A DNA stretch of 26,252 bases from Verrucomicrobia bacterium UBA4286 (lineage in GTDB: Bacteria > Verrucomicrobiota > Kiritimatiellia > RFP12 > UBA1067). The translations under genes were made by a program, and so were the position numbers. The stretch is from the NCBI GenBank assembly GCA_002395905.1, contig DGVK01000196.1, forward strand, positions 1-26,252. Reading direction: 5' to 3'. The notes beneath the pieces are model-generated. The model saw only the letters and a list, made by a program, of their open reading frames with translations. It searched no databases and was not told the DNA's origin. Below, piece by piece: positions 1-8,615 of the stretch; the stretch's first letter is position 1; each line of letters starts with the position of its first letter.

Positions 1-337
1 GATGGAGCCGCCAAACCTCGAGGCCGAGACGCTTCAACATCATCGCGTCTTCATCGCCGTAGTCGCCATGCAGCTGGATTGTATCGAGCGGCACAAGAGC
101 TGCTGTCGCGGCGATTTCATCGACGGGCGTGTCGGTGAACACCCCGGCAAACAACGGACGGTCCTCGCCGCCGAGGGCGGCGAGGACCTGCGCCCTGATC
201 GCCCCGGCTTCTTCCGGCGTGACGCTGCGCGGCGACGCCCCGGCGAATATGAAGCCAAGGAAGTCCGCACCGAGCCGCGCCGCCTCTACAGCGAAGGAGC
301 TGTCGTTAACACCGCATATCTTAAGCTTCGGCGTCAT
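1..337 (-). CDS. trpF: Phosphoribosylanthranilate isomerase, 3' end cut by window edge
   Basis: TrpF isomerises N-(5'-phosphoribosyl)anthranilate to the carboxyphenylamino-deoxyribulose phosphate, the step before TrpC, in the cytoplasm. The first 112 residues are present. They begin MTPKLKICGVNDSSF, where KICGV carries the family's catalytic cysteine. LGFIFAGASPRSV (about residues 27-39) is the conserved second strand and loop, and IQLHGDYGDED (about 89-99) matches the family QLHG motif. The ATG at 337 overlaps the trpA stop as ATGA, which fixes the start and implies translational coupling. The gene runs off the left edge, so its C-terminal half is not visible. Placing trpF last, after trpA, differs from the commoner order in which it precedes trpB. 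Confidence 0.93.
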   Translation of the reverse strand, partial: MTPKLKICGVNDSSFAVEAARLGADFLGFIFAGASPRSVTPEEAGAIRAQVLAALGGEDRPLFAGVFTDTPVDEIAATAALVPLDTIQLHGDYGDEDAMMLKRLGLEVWRLH

Positions 338-1098
338 GGCAGAAGCCCGCCTTTAAGCTCGTCTTCGGCGCCGAGCCGCTTGACGAGCGCCGAGCCTACG
401 ATGAAACCGTCTGCGTGCGCGCTCACCGCCTCGGCCTGCGCCCTGGTCGATATCCCGAATCCCGCCGCGACCGGCAGCGGCGAGACGGCGCGTATCGCGT
501 CGAGGCGGCCGAGCAGATCGGGGGGGAGTTCTTTCCTCTCACCGGTAGTCCCCTTGACGGTTATGATGTAGAGGAACGAGTTCTCAAGCCCGTTCGCGCT
601 GTCTGCGACGCGCTCGAGCGGCGTGTTCGGCGCGATAAGCGGAATATAGCCGATTCCTTTCGGCCGCAGCACCGAAAGAAGCTCCTCGCGCTCTTCAAGC
701 GGGAGGTCGACTGCGAGCACCGCGTCTATCCCGGCCGCCGCCGCCGCTTCTGCGAAGGACTCCAGCCCCTTCGAGAAGACGAGATTGTAATATGTGAACA
801 GAACAAGCCCCGTGGCCGGATGCTTCGCGCGCAGGCGTCCCGCGAGCGCGATTACATCGTCGATCGTCACGCCCTGCCTCAGCGCTTCGTATGCGGCGGC
901 CCTTATCACGCCGCCGTCGGCGAACGGATCCGAGAAAGGCACGCCCAGCTCCAGGACATCCACCCCGCCTGCAACGAGCGCGTCCGCGGCGGCCTCGCTT
1001 TTTGCGAGCGTTGGATACCCGATTGTGAGGTAGGCGACAAACGCGCCGCGCCCCTCCGCTTTCGCCTTTGCGAACGACTCTTCGATTCTCCTGCTCAT
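334..1098 (-). CDS. trpA: Tryptophan synthase alpha chain
   Basis: The alpha subunit cleaves indole-3-glycerol phosphate to indole and glyceraldehyde 3-phosphate and passes indole through the tunnel to TrpB. The protein is 254 residues, a normal length. The catalytic pair is visible as Glu50 and Asp61 in the segment VLELGVPFSDPFADGG, which aligns with E. coli Glu49 and Asp60. GYIPLIAPNTPLERV and AAGFGIST (phosphate-binding loop) are also conserved. An in-frame ATG lies 24 bases further upstream, but the ATG at 1098 is preferred. It has an AAAGGA Shine-Dalgarno about nine bases upstream and matches the family N-terminus (MSRRIEESFAKAK). It starts 20 bases after trpB and ends in an ATGA overlap with trpF. 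Confidence 0.97.
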   Translation of the reverse strand: MSRRIEESFAKAKAEGRGAFVAYLTIGYPTLAKSEAAADALVAGGVDVLELGVPFSDPFADGGVIRAAAYEALRQGVTIDDVIALAGRLRAKHPATGLVLFTYYNLVFSKGLESFAEAAAAAGIDAVLAVDLPLEEREELLSVLRPKGIGYIPLIAPNTPLERVADSANGLENSFLYIITVKGTTGERKELPPDLLGRLDAIRAVSPLPVAAGFGISTRAQAEAVSAHADGFIVGSALVKRLGAEDELKGGLLP

Positions 1099-1118
1099 TG
1101 TCTTTTTCCTTTCATGTT

Positions 1119-2303
1119 TCAATCCGCCTTCTTCGCGCCCGCCTTGTAGCGCATGACGTTTTCCATATCCTTATCGCCGCGCCCGGAGAGATTCACCAGC
1201 AGCAGCGCGTCCTTCGGGAGCGACGGCGCCCGCTTTATCGCTTCAGCGAGGGCGTGGCTGGACTCAAGTGCGGGAATTATCCCCTCGAAACGGCACAGCG
1301 CATCGAATGCGGCAACCGCCTCATCGTCGTTTATCACGGAATATTCGGCCCGGCCTGTATCGTGGAGATGGCAGTGCTCCGGCCCGACGCCCGGATAATC
1401 AAGCCCGGCCGAGACGGAATATGTGTCGATCACATTCCCGTCCGCCGTCTGCAGCAGCATCGTCTTCGAGCCGTGGAGGACGCCTATGCGCCCGCCGTTG
1501 ATCGAGGCGGCGTGCTCGCCGCTCGCGAGGCCCTTTCCTCCGGCCTCGACGCCCACAAGTCTTACCGACGGGTCGTCGATGAAGCCCGCGAAAAGCCCCA
1601 TAGCGTTCGATCCGCCGCCGACGCACGCTATCGCCTGGTCGGGCAGCCTGCCGTATTTTTCCAGGCACTGCCGCCGCGCCTCGACACCTATCACGCTCTG
1701 GAAGTCGCGCACCATCTGAGGATAAGGCGCAGGACCCGCAACCGTTCCGATCACATAGAACGTGTCGTCGCAGTTCGTCACCCAGTCGCGCAGCGCTTCG
1801 TTCATGGCGTCCTTCAAAGTGGCGCTGCCCTCCGTCACGGCGTGCACTTTCGCGCCCAGCATCTTCATGCGCTCGACGTTCGGCGACTGCCGCTCCACGT
1901 CTATGGCGCCCATGTACACCTCGCAAGGCATTCCGAAAAGCGCCGCGACCGTCGCCGTGGCGACGCCGTGCATTCCCGCGCCGGTTTCGGCGATAAGGCG
2001 GCGCTTGCCCATGCGCCGCGCCAGCAGCGCCTGGCCGACGGTGTTGTTCACCTTGTGCGCCCCGGTGTGGTTTAAATCCTCGCGCTTGAGGATTATGCGC
2101 GCGCCGCCGAGATGATCGCTCAGCCTGCGCGCATAGGTTATCGGGGATTCGCGCCCGACGTAGTCGCGCAGTATCTCTTCGAACTCCCGTCTGAAAGCGG
2201 GATCGTTTCCGGCCGACTCATAGGCGGCCTCCAGTTCCTTTAGCGGAGCCATTAGCGTTTCTGCAACGTACTGTCCGCCGAATCTGCCGTAGTGTGTGTT
2301 CAT
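1119..2303 (-). CDS. trpB: Tryptophan synthase beta chain
   Basis: The PLP-dependent beta subunit condenses indole with L-serine to make tryptophan. The 394-residue length is typical of the TrpB1 type. Seen directly: the N-terminal family signature [15 protein letters not shown], the PLP lysine Lys84 in [11 protein letters not shown], the catalytic glutamate Glu106 in AETGAGMHG, and the glycine-rich phosphate loop GGGSNAMG at about 229-236. The start at 2303 follows only a weak GAAAG-like ribosome-binding sequence. The gene lies 49 bases after trpC and 20 bases before trpA. The downstream trpA and the N-terminus make it the standard alpha-beta complex partner, not the stand-alone TrpB2 form. 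Confidence 0.98.
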   Translation of the reverse strand: MNTHYGRFGGQYVAETLMAPLKELEAAYESAGNDPAFRREFEEILRDYVGRESPITYARRLSDHLGGARIILKREDLNHTGAHKVNNTVGQALLARRMGKRRLIAETGAGMHGVATATVAALFGMPCEVYMGAIDVERQSPNVERMKMLGAKVHAVTEGSATLKDAMNEALRDWVTNCDDTFYVIGTVAGPAPYPQMVRDFQSVIGVEARRQCLEKYGRLPDQAIACVGGGSNAMGLFAGFIDDPSVRLVGVEAGGKGLASGEHAASINGGRIGVLHGSKTMLLQTADGNVIDTYSVSAGLDYPGVGPEHCHLHDTGRAEYSVINDDEAVAAFDALCRFEGIIPALESSHALAEAIKRAPSLPKDALLLVNLSGRGDKDMENVMRYKAGAKKAD

Positions 2304-2352
2304 TGCGTATGTCTTTCAGGTTGTTGATTGTTGATGTTTCAAGTGCCGCGGC

Positions 2353-3147
2353 TCATTTCAAGCCGTCGCCAAGGAATCTCCTCAGTCTGCCGCCAGGCGA
2401 CGCGGCGCGCATGAGCGCCGTCCCTACAAGAAAAGCGTCGGCGCCTGCGTCCTTGGCGCGGCGCACCGCCTCGGCGGAGTGCATCCCGCTTTCGGCGACG
2501 CGCACGCAGCGCGGCGGAATCTCCCCGACAAGCCGCTCGATGAGCGTCACGTCGGTGGAGAAGTCGCGCAGGTTGCGGCAGTTCACGCCTATCACTTCGG
2601 CGCCGAGCGCTGCAGCGCGCGCGATCTCTTGCGCGTCGTGCGTCTCGACGAGCGCCGCGAGAGAAAGGCCGCGGGCGAAGCCCAGCAGGTCTGCGAGAGC
2701 GCCGTCGTCAAGGACGGCCGCTATAAGGAGAACCGCGTCCGCACCGGCCGCACGCGCTGCGGCGACCTGGTAACGGGTCGTCACGAAGTCCTTGTAGAGT
2801 ACCGGCAGACCGCTCGCCGCCCGCGCCTCGGCAAGATACTCCTCGCCGCCGAGAAAGCGGTGCGGCTCGCAGAGGACCGAGAGCGCCGACGCGCCTGACG
2901 CCGCAAGCTCTGCGGCGAGTTCCGCCGGGCGGAAGACCTCGCGTATCATCCCCTCGCTCGGGCTTGCGCGCTTCAGCTCGGCGATTATATGCGGCCTGCC
3001 GTCGCCGCGCCGCAGAGCCGCGGCGAAGTCGCGCGGCGCGGGCGCAAGCGCGGCGCGACGCATCATCTCGTCGAACGGCACGGCTCTTTCCCGTTCGGCG
3101 GCGTCCGCCCGTCTCGCAGCGGAAAGCTCTTCAAGAATGTCGCTCAT
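2353..3147 (-). CDS. trpC: Indole-3-glycerol phosphate synthase
   Basis: TrpC closes the indole ring, with loss of CO2, on carboxyphenylamino-deoxyribulose phosphate. The 264-residue single-domain protein keeps the catalytic set: Glu57 and Lys59 in IIAELKRASPSEG, Lys119 in VLYKDF, Glu168 in ALVETHDAQEI and Asn189 in IGVNCRNLRDF. These correspond to Glu51, Lys53, Lys110, Glu159 and Asn180 of the Sulfolobus enzyme. The usual INNR segment reads VNCR, a mild variation. It is not fused to TrpF, which is encoded separately at the operon end. The ATG at 3147 overlaps the trpGD stop (ATGA). Confidence 0.97.
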   Translation of the reverse strand: MSDILEELSAARRADAAERERAVPFDEMMRRAALAPAPRDFAAALRRGDGRPHIIAELKRASPSEGMIREVFRPAELAAELAASGASALSVLCEPHRFLGGEEYLAEARAASGLPVLYKDFVTTRYQVAAARAAGADAVLLIAAVLDDGALADLLGFARGLSLAALVETHDAQEIARAAALGAEVIGVNCRNLRDFSTDVTLIERLVGEIPPRCVRVAESGMHSAEAVRRAKDAGADAFLVGTALMRAASPGGRLRRFLGDGLK

Positions 3148-4754
3148 TTCGCCGCCTCCTTGAGCGCCTCCAGTTTCGCAAGCGCCCTCCCGGAATCGAC
3201 CGATTCCGATGCGAGCGCAAGCGCCTCTTCATAGCCGGCCGCCTTCTCGCCTGCGATAATCGCCGCGGCGGCGTTCTCTATCGCGGCCGCGCGATACGCG
3301 CCGCGTTCTTCGCCGCGCAGAACCGACAGCATGAGCCCCGCATTTCGGGCGGCGTCGCCGCCGGCGATCGCCGCCACTGGATGATGAGCTCCCAGCAGCC
3401 GACCCGCATCGAGAAGCGAGTTTCTCACAACCCCGTCCGCCAGCGTCGAGACGAAGGTGAAGCCGGCCGGGCTTATTTCGTCCAGGCTTCCCTCCCCCGC
3501 GACGACTATCGCCTTCTTCGACCCCAGGCGGCGCAGCGTCTCGGCGAACACCGGCGCCAGCTTTTCGTCGGGCACGCCGATCACGTGGCGCTTCGCCCCG
3601 GCCGGATTCGTGAGCGGCCCGAGAAGGTTGAACACCGTCCTGAAACCGAGCGTACGTCGCACAGGCGCGGCGAACCTCATCGCGGGATGAAGCTCCTTCG
3701 CGAAAAGAAACCCTATGCCGACTTCACGAATGCAGCGCGCCACCGTCGTGACGTCCGCCGACAGGTTGTAGCCAAGCGCCCTGAGGACATCCGCCGAACC
3801 GCACGCGGAAGTCGAGGCTACATTGCCGTGCTTGGCGATCACGACGCCCGCTCCCGCCGCGATGAACGCCGCGGTCGTCGACACATTGAACGTGCCCGCG
3901 CCGTCGCCTCCCGTCCCGACGATGTCAACGGCGTCGATTCCGTCAAGATCGACCTTCACTCCCGCCGCGCCCATCGCGCGTGCGGCTCCTGCAAGCTCGC
4001 CGGCCGTGACCGGGTTCCGCGCGATCGCCGTGAGAAACGCGGCAAGCTCGCTCTCGGACACCTCTCCCGCCATCACCGCCGCAAAGAAGCCCTCGGCCTC
4101 GTCCTCCGTCGGCGTTGCGCCGTCGAGCGCACGCACAAGAATCGCCCTTCTCACCGAGGGCGTCGCGGATTTACGCGTCTTGCGCCCGGTCGCGAACTCC
4201 ATAAAGTTCGCCAGCTGCCGCGCTCCCTGCGGCGTGCCTATCGACTCCGGGTGGTATTGCACGCTCTCTATCGGCATATTCCTGTGGCGCAGTCCCATGA
4301 TCTCGCCGTCTTCGCTTTCGGCAGTCACTTCGAGGCAGTCGGGCAGAGTCTCCCGCTCGACCGCGAGCGAGTGGTAGCGCATCGCCACAAAGCCCTGGTC
4401 AAGCCCGGCGAAGAGGCCGCGGCCGTCGTGACGCAGGCGGCTCGTCTTGCCGTGCATGAGACGCTTTGCAGGCACAATCCTCGCGCCGAACGCCTGCGCC
4501 ACGGCCTGGTGGCCGAGGCATACGCCCATGATCGGAATCTTCCCGGCGAACGCCTTGACCGCTGCGAGGGTGACGCCTGCCGAGTCGGGGTTGCCGGGAC
4601 CGGGCGAGAGAATCAACGCCTCGGGCTTCATGGCCGCGATTCCTGCGACGTCGATCGCATCGTTGCGCACGACTTCGATCTGCGCCCCTTGCGCACGGAG
4701 CATCTGCACAAGATTGTATGTGAACGAATCGTAGTTGTCGATCATCAGTATCAT
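3144..4754 (-). CDS. trpGD: Fused anthranilate synthase amidotransferase / anthranilate phosphoribosyltransferase
   Basis: This 536-residue protein joins the glutaminase subunit of anthranilate synthase to the next enzyme of the pathway. Residues 1-190 are TrpG: MILMIDNYDSFTYNLVQ, oxyanion motif ILSPGPGNP, nucleophile Cys79 in GVCLGHQ, and His168/Glu170 in QYHPES. Residues about 200-536 are TrpD: the PRPP loop GTGGDG at 280-285, NVSTTAAF, and KHGN at 308-311. A basic linker (GRKTRKS) separates them. The same fusion is known in E. coli, but many bacteria keep the two genes apart. The ATG at 4754 overlaps the trpE stop and the TGA overlaps the trpC start, so trpE, trpGD and trpC form one coupled unit. 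Confidence 0.97.
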   Translation of the reverse strand: MILMIDNYDSFTYNLVQMLRAQGAQIEVVRNDAIDVAGIAAMKPEALILSPGPGNPDSAGVTLAAVKAFAGKIPIMGVCLGHQAVAQAFGARIVPAKRLMHGKTSRLRHDGRGLFAGLDQGFVAMRYHSLAVERETLPDCLEVTAESEDGEIMGLRHRNMPIESVQYHPESIGTPQGARQLANFMEFATGRKTRKSATPSVRRAILVRALDGATPTEDEAEGFFAAVMAGEVSESELAAFLTAIARNPVTAGELAGAARAMGAAGVKVDLDGIDAVDIVGTGGDGAGTFNVSTTAAFIAAGAGVVIAKHGNVASTSACGSADVLRALGYNLSADVTTVARCIREVGIGFLFAKELHPAMRFAAPVRRTLGFRTVFNLLGPLTNPAGAKRHVIGVPDEKLAPVFAETLRRLGSKKAIVVAGEGSLDEISPAGFTFVSTLADGVVRNSLLDAGRLLGAHHPVAAIAGGDAARNAGLMLSVLRGEERGAYRAAAIENAAAAIIAGEKAAGYEEALALASESVDSGRALAKLEALKEAAK

Positions 4755-6172
4755 GACAGCTCCTCCGCCAGTCTTGCGGCCTCGAAGACGGCCTTTGCCT
4801 TGTTTACCGTTTCATCGTATTCGCGATCCGGATCGGAATCGGCCACTATTCCCGCGCCGGATCTCATCACGAGCCTCCCGTGTTCAAGCACCATCGTGCG
4901 TATGACGATGGCAAAATCCATATCGCCTGTAAGACTGAAGTATCCTGCCGCGCCGCCGTATACACCGCGCGGCGACTTCTCAAGCCCGGCGACAAGCTCC
5001 ATCGCGCGCACCTTCGGCGCTCCCGTCAACGTCCCTGCCGGGAACGCCGCCCTCAGCAGGTCGAAGGCGTCCAGCCCGTCGGCCAGCGTCCCGCTCACGC
5101 GGCTCACGAGGTGCATCACGTGCGAATAGCGCTCGACCTTGGCGAAGGAATCGACCTTCACGCTGCCCGCCTCGCATACGCGCCCGAGATCGTTTCGCCC
5201 GAGATCGACAAGCATGGTGTGCTCGGCCATCTCTTTTTCATCCGCCTTGAGCTCGCGCTCGAGCGCGGCGTCCTGCGCGGTGGTGGCGCCTCGCGGACGC
5301 GTCCCCGCGATCGGCGCGGTGGAGGCGGTGCGGCCCGTGAGCTTCACGAGTTCTTCCGGCGAGGACCCGATAAGCGTGCGCCCTCCTATGCGCATCAGAA
5401 AGTTGTAGGGCGAGGGGTTGACCGTCCTCAGCGCGCGGTAGAGCGAAAGCGGCGAAAGCGAAGTCTCGGCGATGAACTTCTGCGAAGGGACGATCTGTAT
5501 GACCTCTCCGGCGCGTATAGCCTCCTTGCATTTCGCGACCATCGCGCAGAAATCCTCGCGCGTCGTCTCGCACTCGAACGCGCCTGCGCGCGCCGCCGCC
5601 GCACGCCGCGAACCGGCGACGCGCGCGATCGACTCGGCGCTCAGCAGACGCGAATAGACGTCGCCTATGCGTCTCATCGCCTTCGCGTATGCGCCGTCCC
5701 CGGCGGTGTCGGCGATGACGACAACCGTGACCGTGTCGCGGACGTTGTCGAAAATGAGCATGGTGCCGCAGAGGAGGAACGCCATCGACGGCGTGCCTGG
5801 TTCGGGGACAAGCCCCACACGCGGCTCGAACAGGCGCACGGCGTCGTACGCGACATAGCCGACCGCACCGCCCTGGAACGAGGGAAGCTCCTTCGCGGAC
5901 TCGTAGCGGAACTCCGCAAAAAGGCGGCGCAGCTCGTCGAGCGCACCGTCGCCCTCGACCTTCGCGAACGGATCGATTCCGAGATACGAATAGCGTCCGC
6001 GCGACTCGCCGCCGGATACGCTCTCGAGGAGGAAAGCCTCCTCGTCGTCGCCGAGCCTTGACAGCGCCGCGACCGGCGTCTCTCTGTCGGCGAGGAATTC
6101 CTTGAAGACGGCCACCCGCCCCGCGTTTGCGGCGCGGCGCGCGAACTCGTCTTCGGTCAGCATCTTGAACAT
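4751..6172 (-). CDS. trpE: Anthranilate synthase component I
   Basis: TrpE converts chorismate to anthranilate using ammonia delivered by the TrpG domain. It is the committed step of the pathway. The 473-residue protein has the tryptophan-binding LLES motif at 48-51, which implies feedback inhibition. It also has IQIVPSQKF, SPEELVKLTGR, PIAGTRPRG, LVDLGRNDLGRV, the GTLTGAPKVRAM chorismate-binding loop, and GAGIVADSDPDREYDE. An open frame extends upstream to 6268 but runs through the attenuator hairpin. The ATG at 6172 has AAAGGA five bases before it and fits the family N-terminus, so it is chosen. An ATG at 6163 is possible. Regulation is by the leader at 6216-6404. Confidence 0.96.
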   Translation of the reverse strand: MFKMLTEDEFARRAANAGRVAVFKEFLADRETPVAALSRLGDDEEAFLLESVSGGESRGRYSYLGIDPFAKVEGDGALDELRRLFAEFRYESAKELPSFQGGAVGYVAYDAVRLFEPRVGLVPEPGTPSMAFLLCGTMLIFDNVRDTVTVVVIADTAGDGAYAKAMRRIGDVYSRLLSAESIARVAGSRRAAAARAGAFECETTREDFCAMVAKCKEAIRAGEVIQIVPSQKFIAETSLSPLSLYRALRTVNPSPYNFLMRIGGRTLIGSSPEELVKLTGRTASTAPIAGTRPRGATTAQDAALERELKADEKEMAEHTMLVDLGRNDLGRVCEAGSVKVDSFAKVERYSHVMHLVSRVSGTLADGLDAFDLLRAAFPAGTLTGAPKVRAMELVAGLEKSPRGVYGGAAGYFSLTGDMDFAIVIRTMVLEHGRLVMRSGAGIVADSDPDREYDETVNKAKAVFEAARLAEELS

Positions 6173-6215
6173 GGTCTTCCTTTCTTTGTCGTTGAGGTTT
6201 GTCTTTGTAGGGGAT

Positions 6216-6253
6216 GAAAACAACACGGGCCAAATCCATCTGGATTCGGCCCG
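6216..6253 (-). terminator. trp attenuator terminator
   Basis: In the minus-strand RNA, 6253-6242 (CGGGCCGAAUCC) pairs with 6237-6226 (GGAUUUGGCCCG). The stem is 12 bp with one G-U pair and closes on the four-base loop AGAU. It is followed at once by UGUUGUUUU (6225-6217). This is a textbook intrinsic terminator. It sits 34 bases after the leader-peptide stop codon and 44 bases before the chosen trpE start, which is where an attenuator belongs. Confidence 0.93.
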
Positions 6254-6326
6254 CATGCGCTTGTTCACTCTATGGCTGTCATTCGACTATGCCGTCGCGC
6301 GCACCGCGAAACCGAATCCGCGGCGC
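6226..6326 (-). promoter_or_regulatory. trp leader antiterminator and competing hairpins
   Basis: The octamer GGATTCGG (6319-6312), directly after the Trp codons, is perfectly complementary to CCGAATCC in the 5' arm of the terminator (6249-6242). Their pairing would destroy the terminator stem. The same octamer is trapped largely in the loop of a second hairpin, 6326-6319 paired with 6308-6301 (8 bp, one G-U). A ribosome stalled on the Trp codons would mask the 5' arm of that hairpin and free the octamer. This reproduces the 1:2, 2:3, 3:4 logic of the E. coli trp leader. The pairings are read from the sequence; the switching mechanism is inferred. Confidence 0.85.
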
Positions 6327-6364
6327 CACCACCAGCACTTGCCGATAAAAGCCTTTTTGTTCAT
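6287..6364 (-). CDS. trpL: trp operon leader peptide with three Trp codons in a row
   Basis: This is a 25-codon open frame beginning MNKKAFIGKCWWWRRGF and ending ATA before a TAG at 6289-6287. The run TGG TGG TGG occupies codons 11-13 (6334-6326). It is immediately followed by the antiterminator octamer and, after the stop, by the terminator hairpin. The peptide serves as a sensor of charged tRNA-Trp and probably has no function of its own. There is no Shine-Dalgarno site in the 10 bases between the -10 box and the ATG, and the predicted transcript starts only about 3-5 bases before the ATG. Initiation would therefore be of the leaderless type, unlike E. coli trpL. Confidence 0.92.
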   Translation of the reverse strand: MNKKAFIGKCWWWRRGFGFAVRATA

Positions 6365-6374
6365 GACGCATGAA

Positions 6375-6404
6375 ATTATAGCACATCCGCTCTCCCGCCG
6401 TCAA
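6375..6404 (-). promoter_or_regulatory. trp operon promoter
   Basis: A -35 box TTGACG (6404-6399), an 18-base spacer and a perfect -10 box TATAAT (6380-6375) preceded by TGC (extended -10) are read on the minus strand. The expected start is near 6367-6369. This is the best sigma-70 promoter in the window and the only one with a good -35 box. No repressor operator was recognised around it. Confidence 0.9.
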
Positions 6405-6434
6405 CCCCCCGGACCCGGTCGCCGCCGTGGTTGA

Positions 6435-8561
6435 TTACTTGCAGTTCAAATCGATGCCGCGAGACTGCGTGGCGGCGAACTCGGCGAGGAAGCGCCGCCA
6501 GCCGTCGGCGCCGCCGCGACCTGCCGCCGCGACCATCCACACCTTCCCTTCAGGCCGCCAGGTCGCGCCTGCCGCGAGGCGCGTCGAGCCGACGGGCGAG
6601 AACATTGCGTCCGGGTGCGGCACACCGTCGCCAGATATCCAGTAGATGAAGTAGCGCATCGTCTGCGCGTAGCTGGCGCCGCCGCACCATGCGCCGTCCG
6701 CCGAGCGTATCCAGACGGCGGAGGCCGGCGCCTTCCATACGTTCTGCGGCGCACGGTAGCCGCCCTTCGCCCAGTCGCCGGACCACGGCGCATACTGGCG
6801 GAAGAACACCTTGATATCCGAAAAGTCCTCTGCGCACGTGTTCTCCACGCTCACCACGCTCGCGGCGAACCAAGGCTTTTCCGCGAACGGCATTATGTCA
6901 TACACAAGCCGGAACGACTTCGCCCCCGTCGCGCCCGTCCCCGCGATGCGCAGCGCGCCGCGGGACGCGAGCCACTCCACCGATTCCACGCGGTCGATGT
7001 TCTGATAGTCGCCGTGGTAGAGCATGAACGTGAACGGCCCGCAGTCCAGCCCGTCAGCGACAACCGAATCGAACGCGTTGCTTCCGCCGACGCGACCTTT
7101 GAGAAGAAGCCCTGCCGGTGTCGCGAGGGTGTATTCATCGCCGCTCTGCGAAAAGACGGCGTTCGCGCACGCGGCGGATGCGTCCGCCGGAAGGGCCGCC
7201 GCCCTCTCCTGCGCGGCGCGGTCGACCGCGCGGGCGGGCGGCATTTCGCCCTTAGCGTGCAGGGCCTCGGCCTCGCGGTTCAGCCGCGCGAACATGGAGG
7301 TGATTCCCGCGTAGGGTTCGCCGCGCTCGTTCACAAGACCGTAGTTGGAGTCCTCAGGGAACTTGCGGCTTATGCCGAGCGCCGGTTCGTCGACCCACAT
7401 GAAATAGTCGTAGCCCACCATGAACGGCAGGGCGAGAAGCGTGCGCGCGAAAAGCTCAGTCGCGCGGACGCGTTCGGCCTGGGTGTTGAACCGCTGGCCC
7501 GCGCCGCCCGAACACGGAAGCCCCGCGTCAAGCGCGGGGAAGCTCCATTCGGTTATGAGCATGGGCTTCCCCGACCACTCGTAGCGCAGGCGATACGCAT
7601 CCGCCGCCTTGATCGCGTCCTTGCGGGAGAAGTAGACGACGTTCTCGTCGAGATCCGCCCACGGGTAGTTGTTGAAAGTAAGGATGTCGCACACCCTGCC
7701 GGCCTCCTCCCACACGACGCGGTGCGCGGAGCTGAGGCCTGCGAAGCGCGCGCCGAGCAGAAGGTGGTTCGGGTCGTGCCGGCGCACGGCCTCGCCGATG
7801 ACGGAAAAATAGCGGCTTGCGGCGAGGCGCAGGAAGCCGGTCTTCGCCTCAAGCGGAACGTCGGCGGAGCCTGCGGCGAGGCCGCGCGCGGCAAGGAACG
7901 CGTCGAGCGCGCGGCGGGCGTGACGCGTCGCCGGCATCTTGGCGACCGCGTCGTAGAGGCCGGTCTCCGACGAACCCTTCGCCCCCCACGCCAGCTCGTT
8001 GTCGAAGAAATATCCGAGGATGGAGCGGTCGTGCTTCTGCGGCGCGCACTTGGAGGCGGCGAGTGCGTCGCAGAACGCGGCGAACTCAGGGTGGAAAACG
8101 TCGGGGAAGGCCGAACCGGGGATCCCTTCGAATTTCGAGATCGAGAAGTCGTCGCCCTTCGAGCAAAAACCCTCGCCCGCGCCAAGGAACTCGATATGAA
8201 GGAGGCCGCGTCCTCGCAGCTCCGGCGAGCATCCCGCGCCAAGCGCATTGAATCCCCACGATTTGAGACGCGAAAGCGTCTCTGTCTCCCATTCGCCCTG
8301 CGACGGGTAGCGCTTCTTGTTCTCCTCGCGGTACGGGTTGACGCCGAGCGCCTCGCAGAAATGTCCGTTCCAGTTGGCGTGATCGATTCCGCGCAGAAAC
8401 ATGTCGCGCCCGTCGGGGTCGACCACCCACCAGCGTCCGGCGCCGTCCTTGCGCACGCGGTACGCGCCGCCGCCCTCGCCCGCAAAGGCGAAGACCGCCG
8501 AAAAAACCAGCGACACACATACGGCAGACGACATCACAATGCTTCCTTTTGACAGGCGCAT
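6435..8561 (-). CDS. Secreted agarase-like (GH50/GH-A clan type) glycosidase
   Basis: A 708-residue protein with a Sec signal peptide (hydrophobic to about residue 27, ending AFAFAG). The N-terminal region has WWVVDPDGRDMFLRGIDHANW, typical of beta-agarase-like (beta/alpha)8 enzymes. Two glutamates match the retaining clan GH-A pair: Glu189 in GYFFDNELAW (probable acid/base) and Glu338 in MLITEWSFP (probable nucleophile). Residues about 475-700 form a second, beta-rich domain of unknown role. The substrate cannot be told; family GH50 or a neighbouring clan GH-A family is possible. The start at 8561 has AGGAGGA seven bases upstream. It is transcribed alone and ends 31 bases before the trp -35 box. 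Confidence 0.75.
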   Translation of the reverse strand: MRLSKGSIVMSSAVCVSLVFSAVFAFAGEGGGAYRVRKDGAGRWWVVDPDGRDMFLRGIDHANWNGHFCEALGVNPYREENKKRYPSQGEWETETLSRLKSWGFNALGAGCSPELRGRGLLHIEFLGAGEGFCSKGDDFSISKFEGIPGSAFPDVFHPEFAAFCDALAASKCAPQKHDRSILGYFFDNELAWGAKGSSETGLYDAVAKMPATRHARRALDAFLAARGLAAGSADVPLEAKTGFLRLAASRYFSVIGEAVRRHDPNHLLLGARFAGLSSAHRVVWEEAGRVCDILTFNNYPWADLDENVVYFSRKDAIKAADAYRLRYEWSGKPMLITEWSFPALDAGLPCSGGAGQRFNTQAERVRATELFARTLLALPFMVGYDYFMWVDEPALGISRKFPEDSNYGLVNERGEPYAGITSMFARLNREAEALHAKGEMPPARAVDRAAQERAAALPADASAACANAVFSQSGDEYTLATPAGLLLKGRVGGSNAFDSVVADGLDCGPFTFMLYHGDYQNIDRVESVEWLASRGALRIAGTGATGAKSFRLVYDIMPFAEKPWFAASVVSVENTCAEDFSDIKVFFRQYAPWSGDWAKGGYRAPQNVWKAPASAVWIRSADGAWCGGASYAQTMRYFIYWISGDGVPHPDAMFSPVGSTRLAAGATWRPEGKVWMVAAAGRGGADGWRRFLAEFAATQSRGIDLNCK

Positions 8562-8615
8562 AAACTATTCCTCCTCAATGGCAGACAACTGTTGACCTTC
8601 TTCAAGAACGCGAAT

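Noticed and set aside
1068..5129. Long plus-strand open frames opposite the trp genes
   Set aside because: They are mirror frames typical of GC-rich coding DNA. Their translations are arginine- and histidine-rich with no family motifs, while the opposite strand encodes complete Trp enzymes.
6173..6268. Upstream extension of trpE starting at 6268, with two Trp codons (RWIWPV)
   Set aside because: It runs through the attenuator hairpin and lacks a ribosome site. The real Trp-codon sensor is the leader peptide at 6287-6364, and the family N-terminus fits the start at 6172.
6405..6434. Terminator for the agarase-like gene before the trp promoter
   Set aside because: The stretch has GC-rich short complementarities (GACC/GGTC) but no convincing stem and no T-run. 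Transcription from upstream may read into the trp leader.
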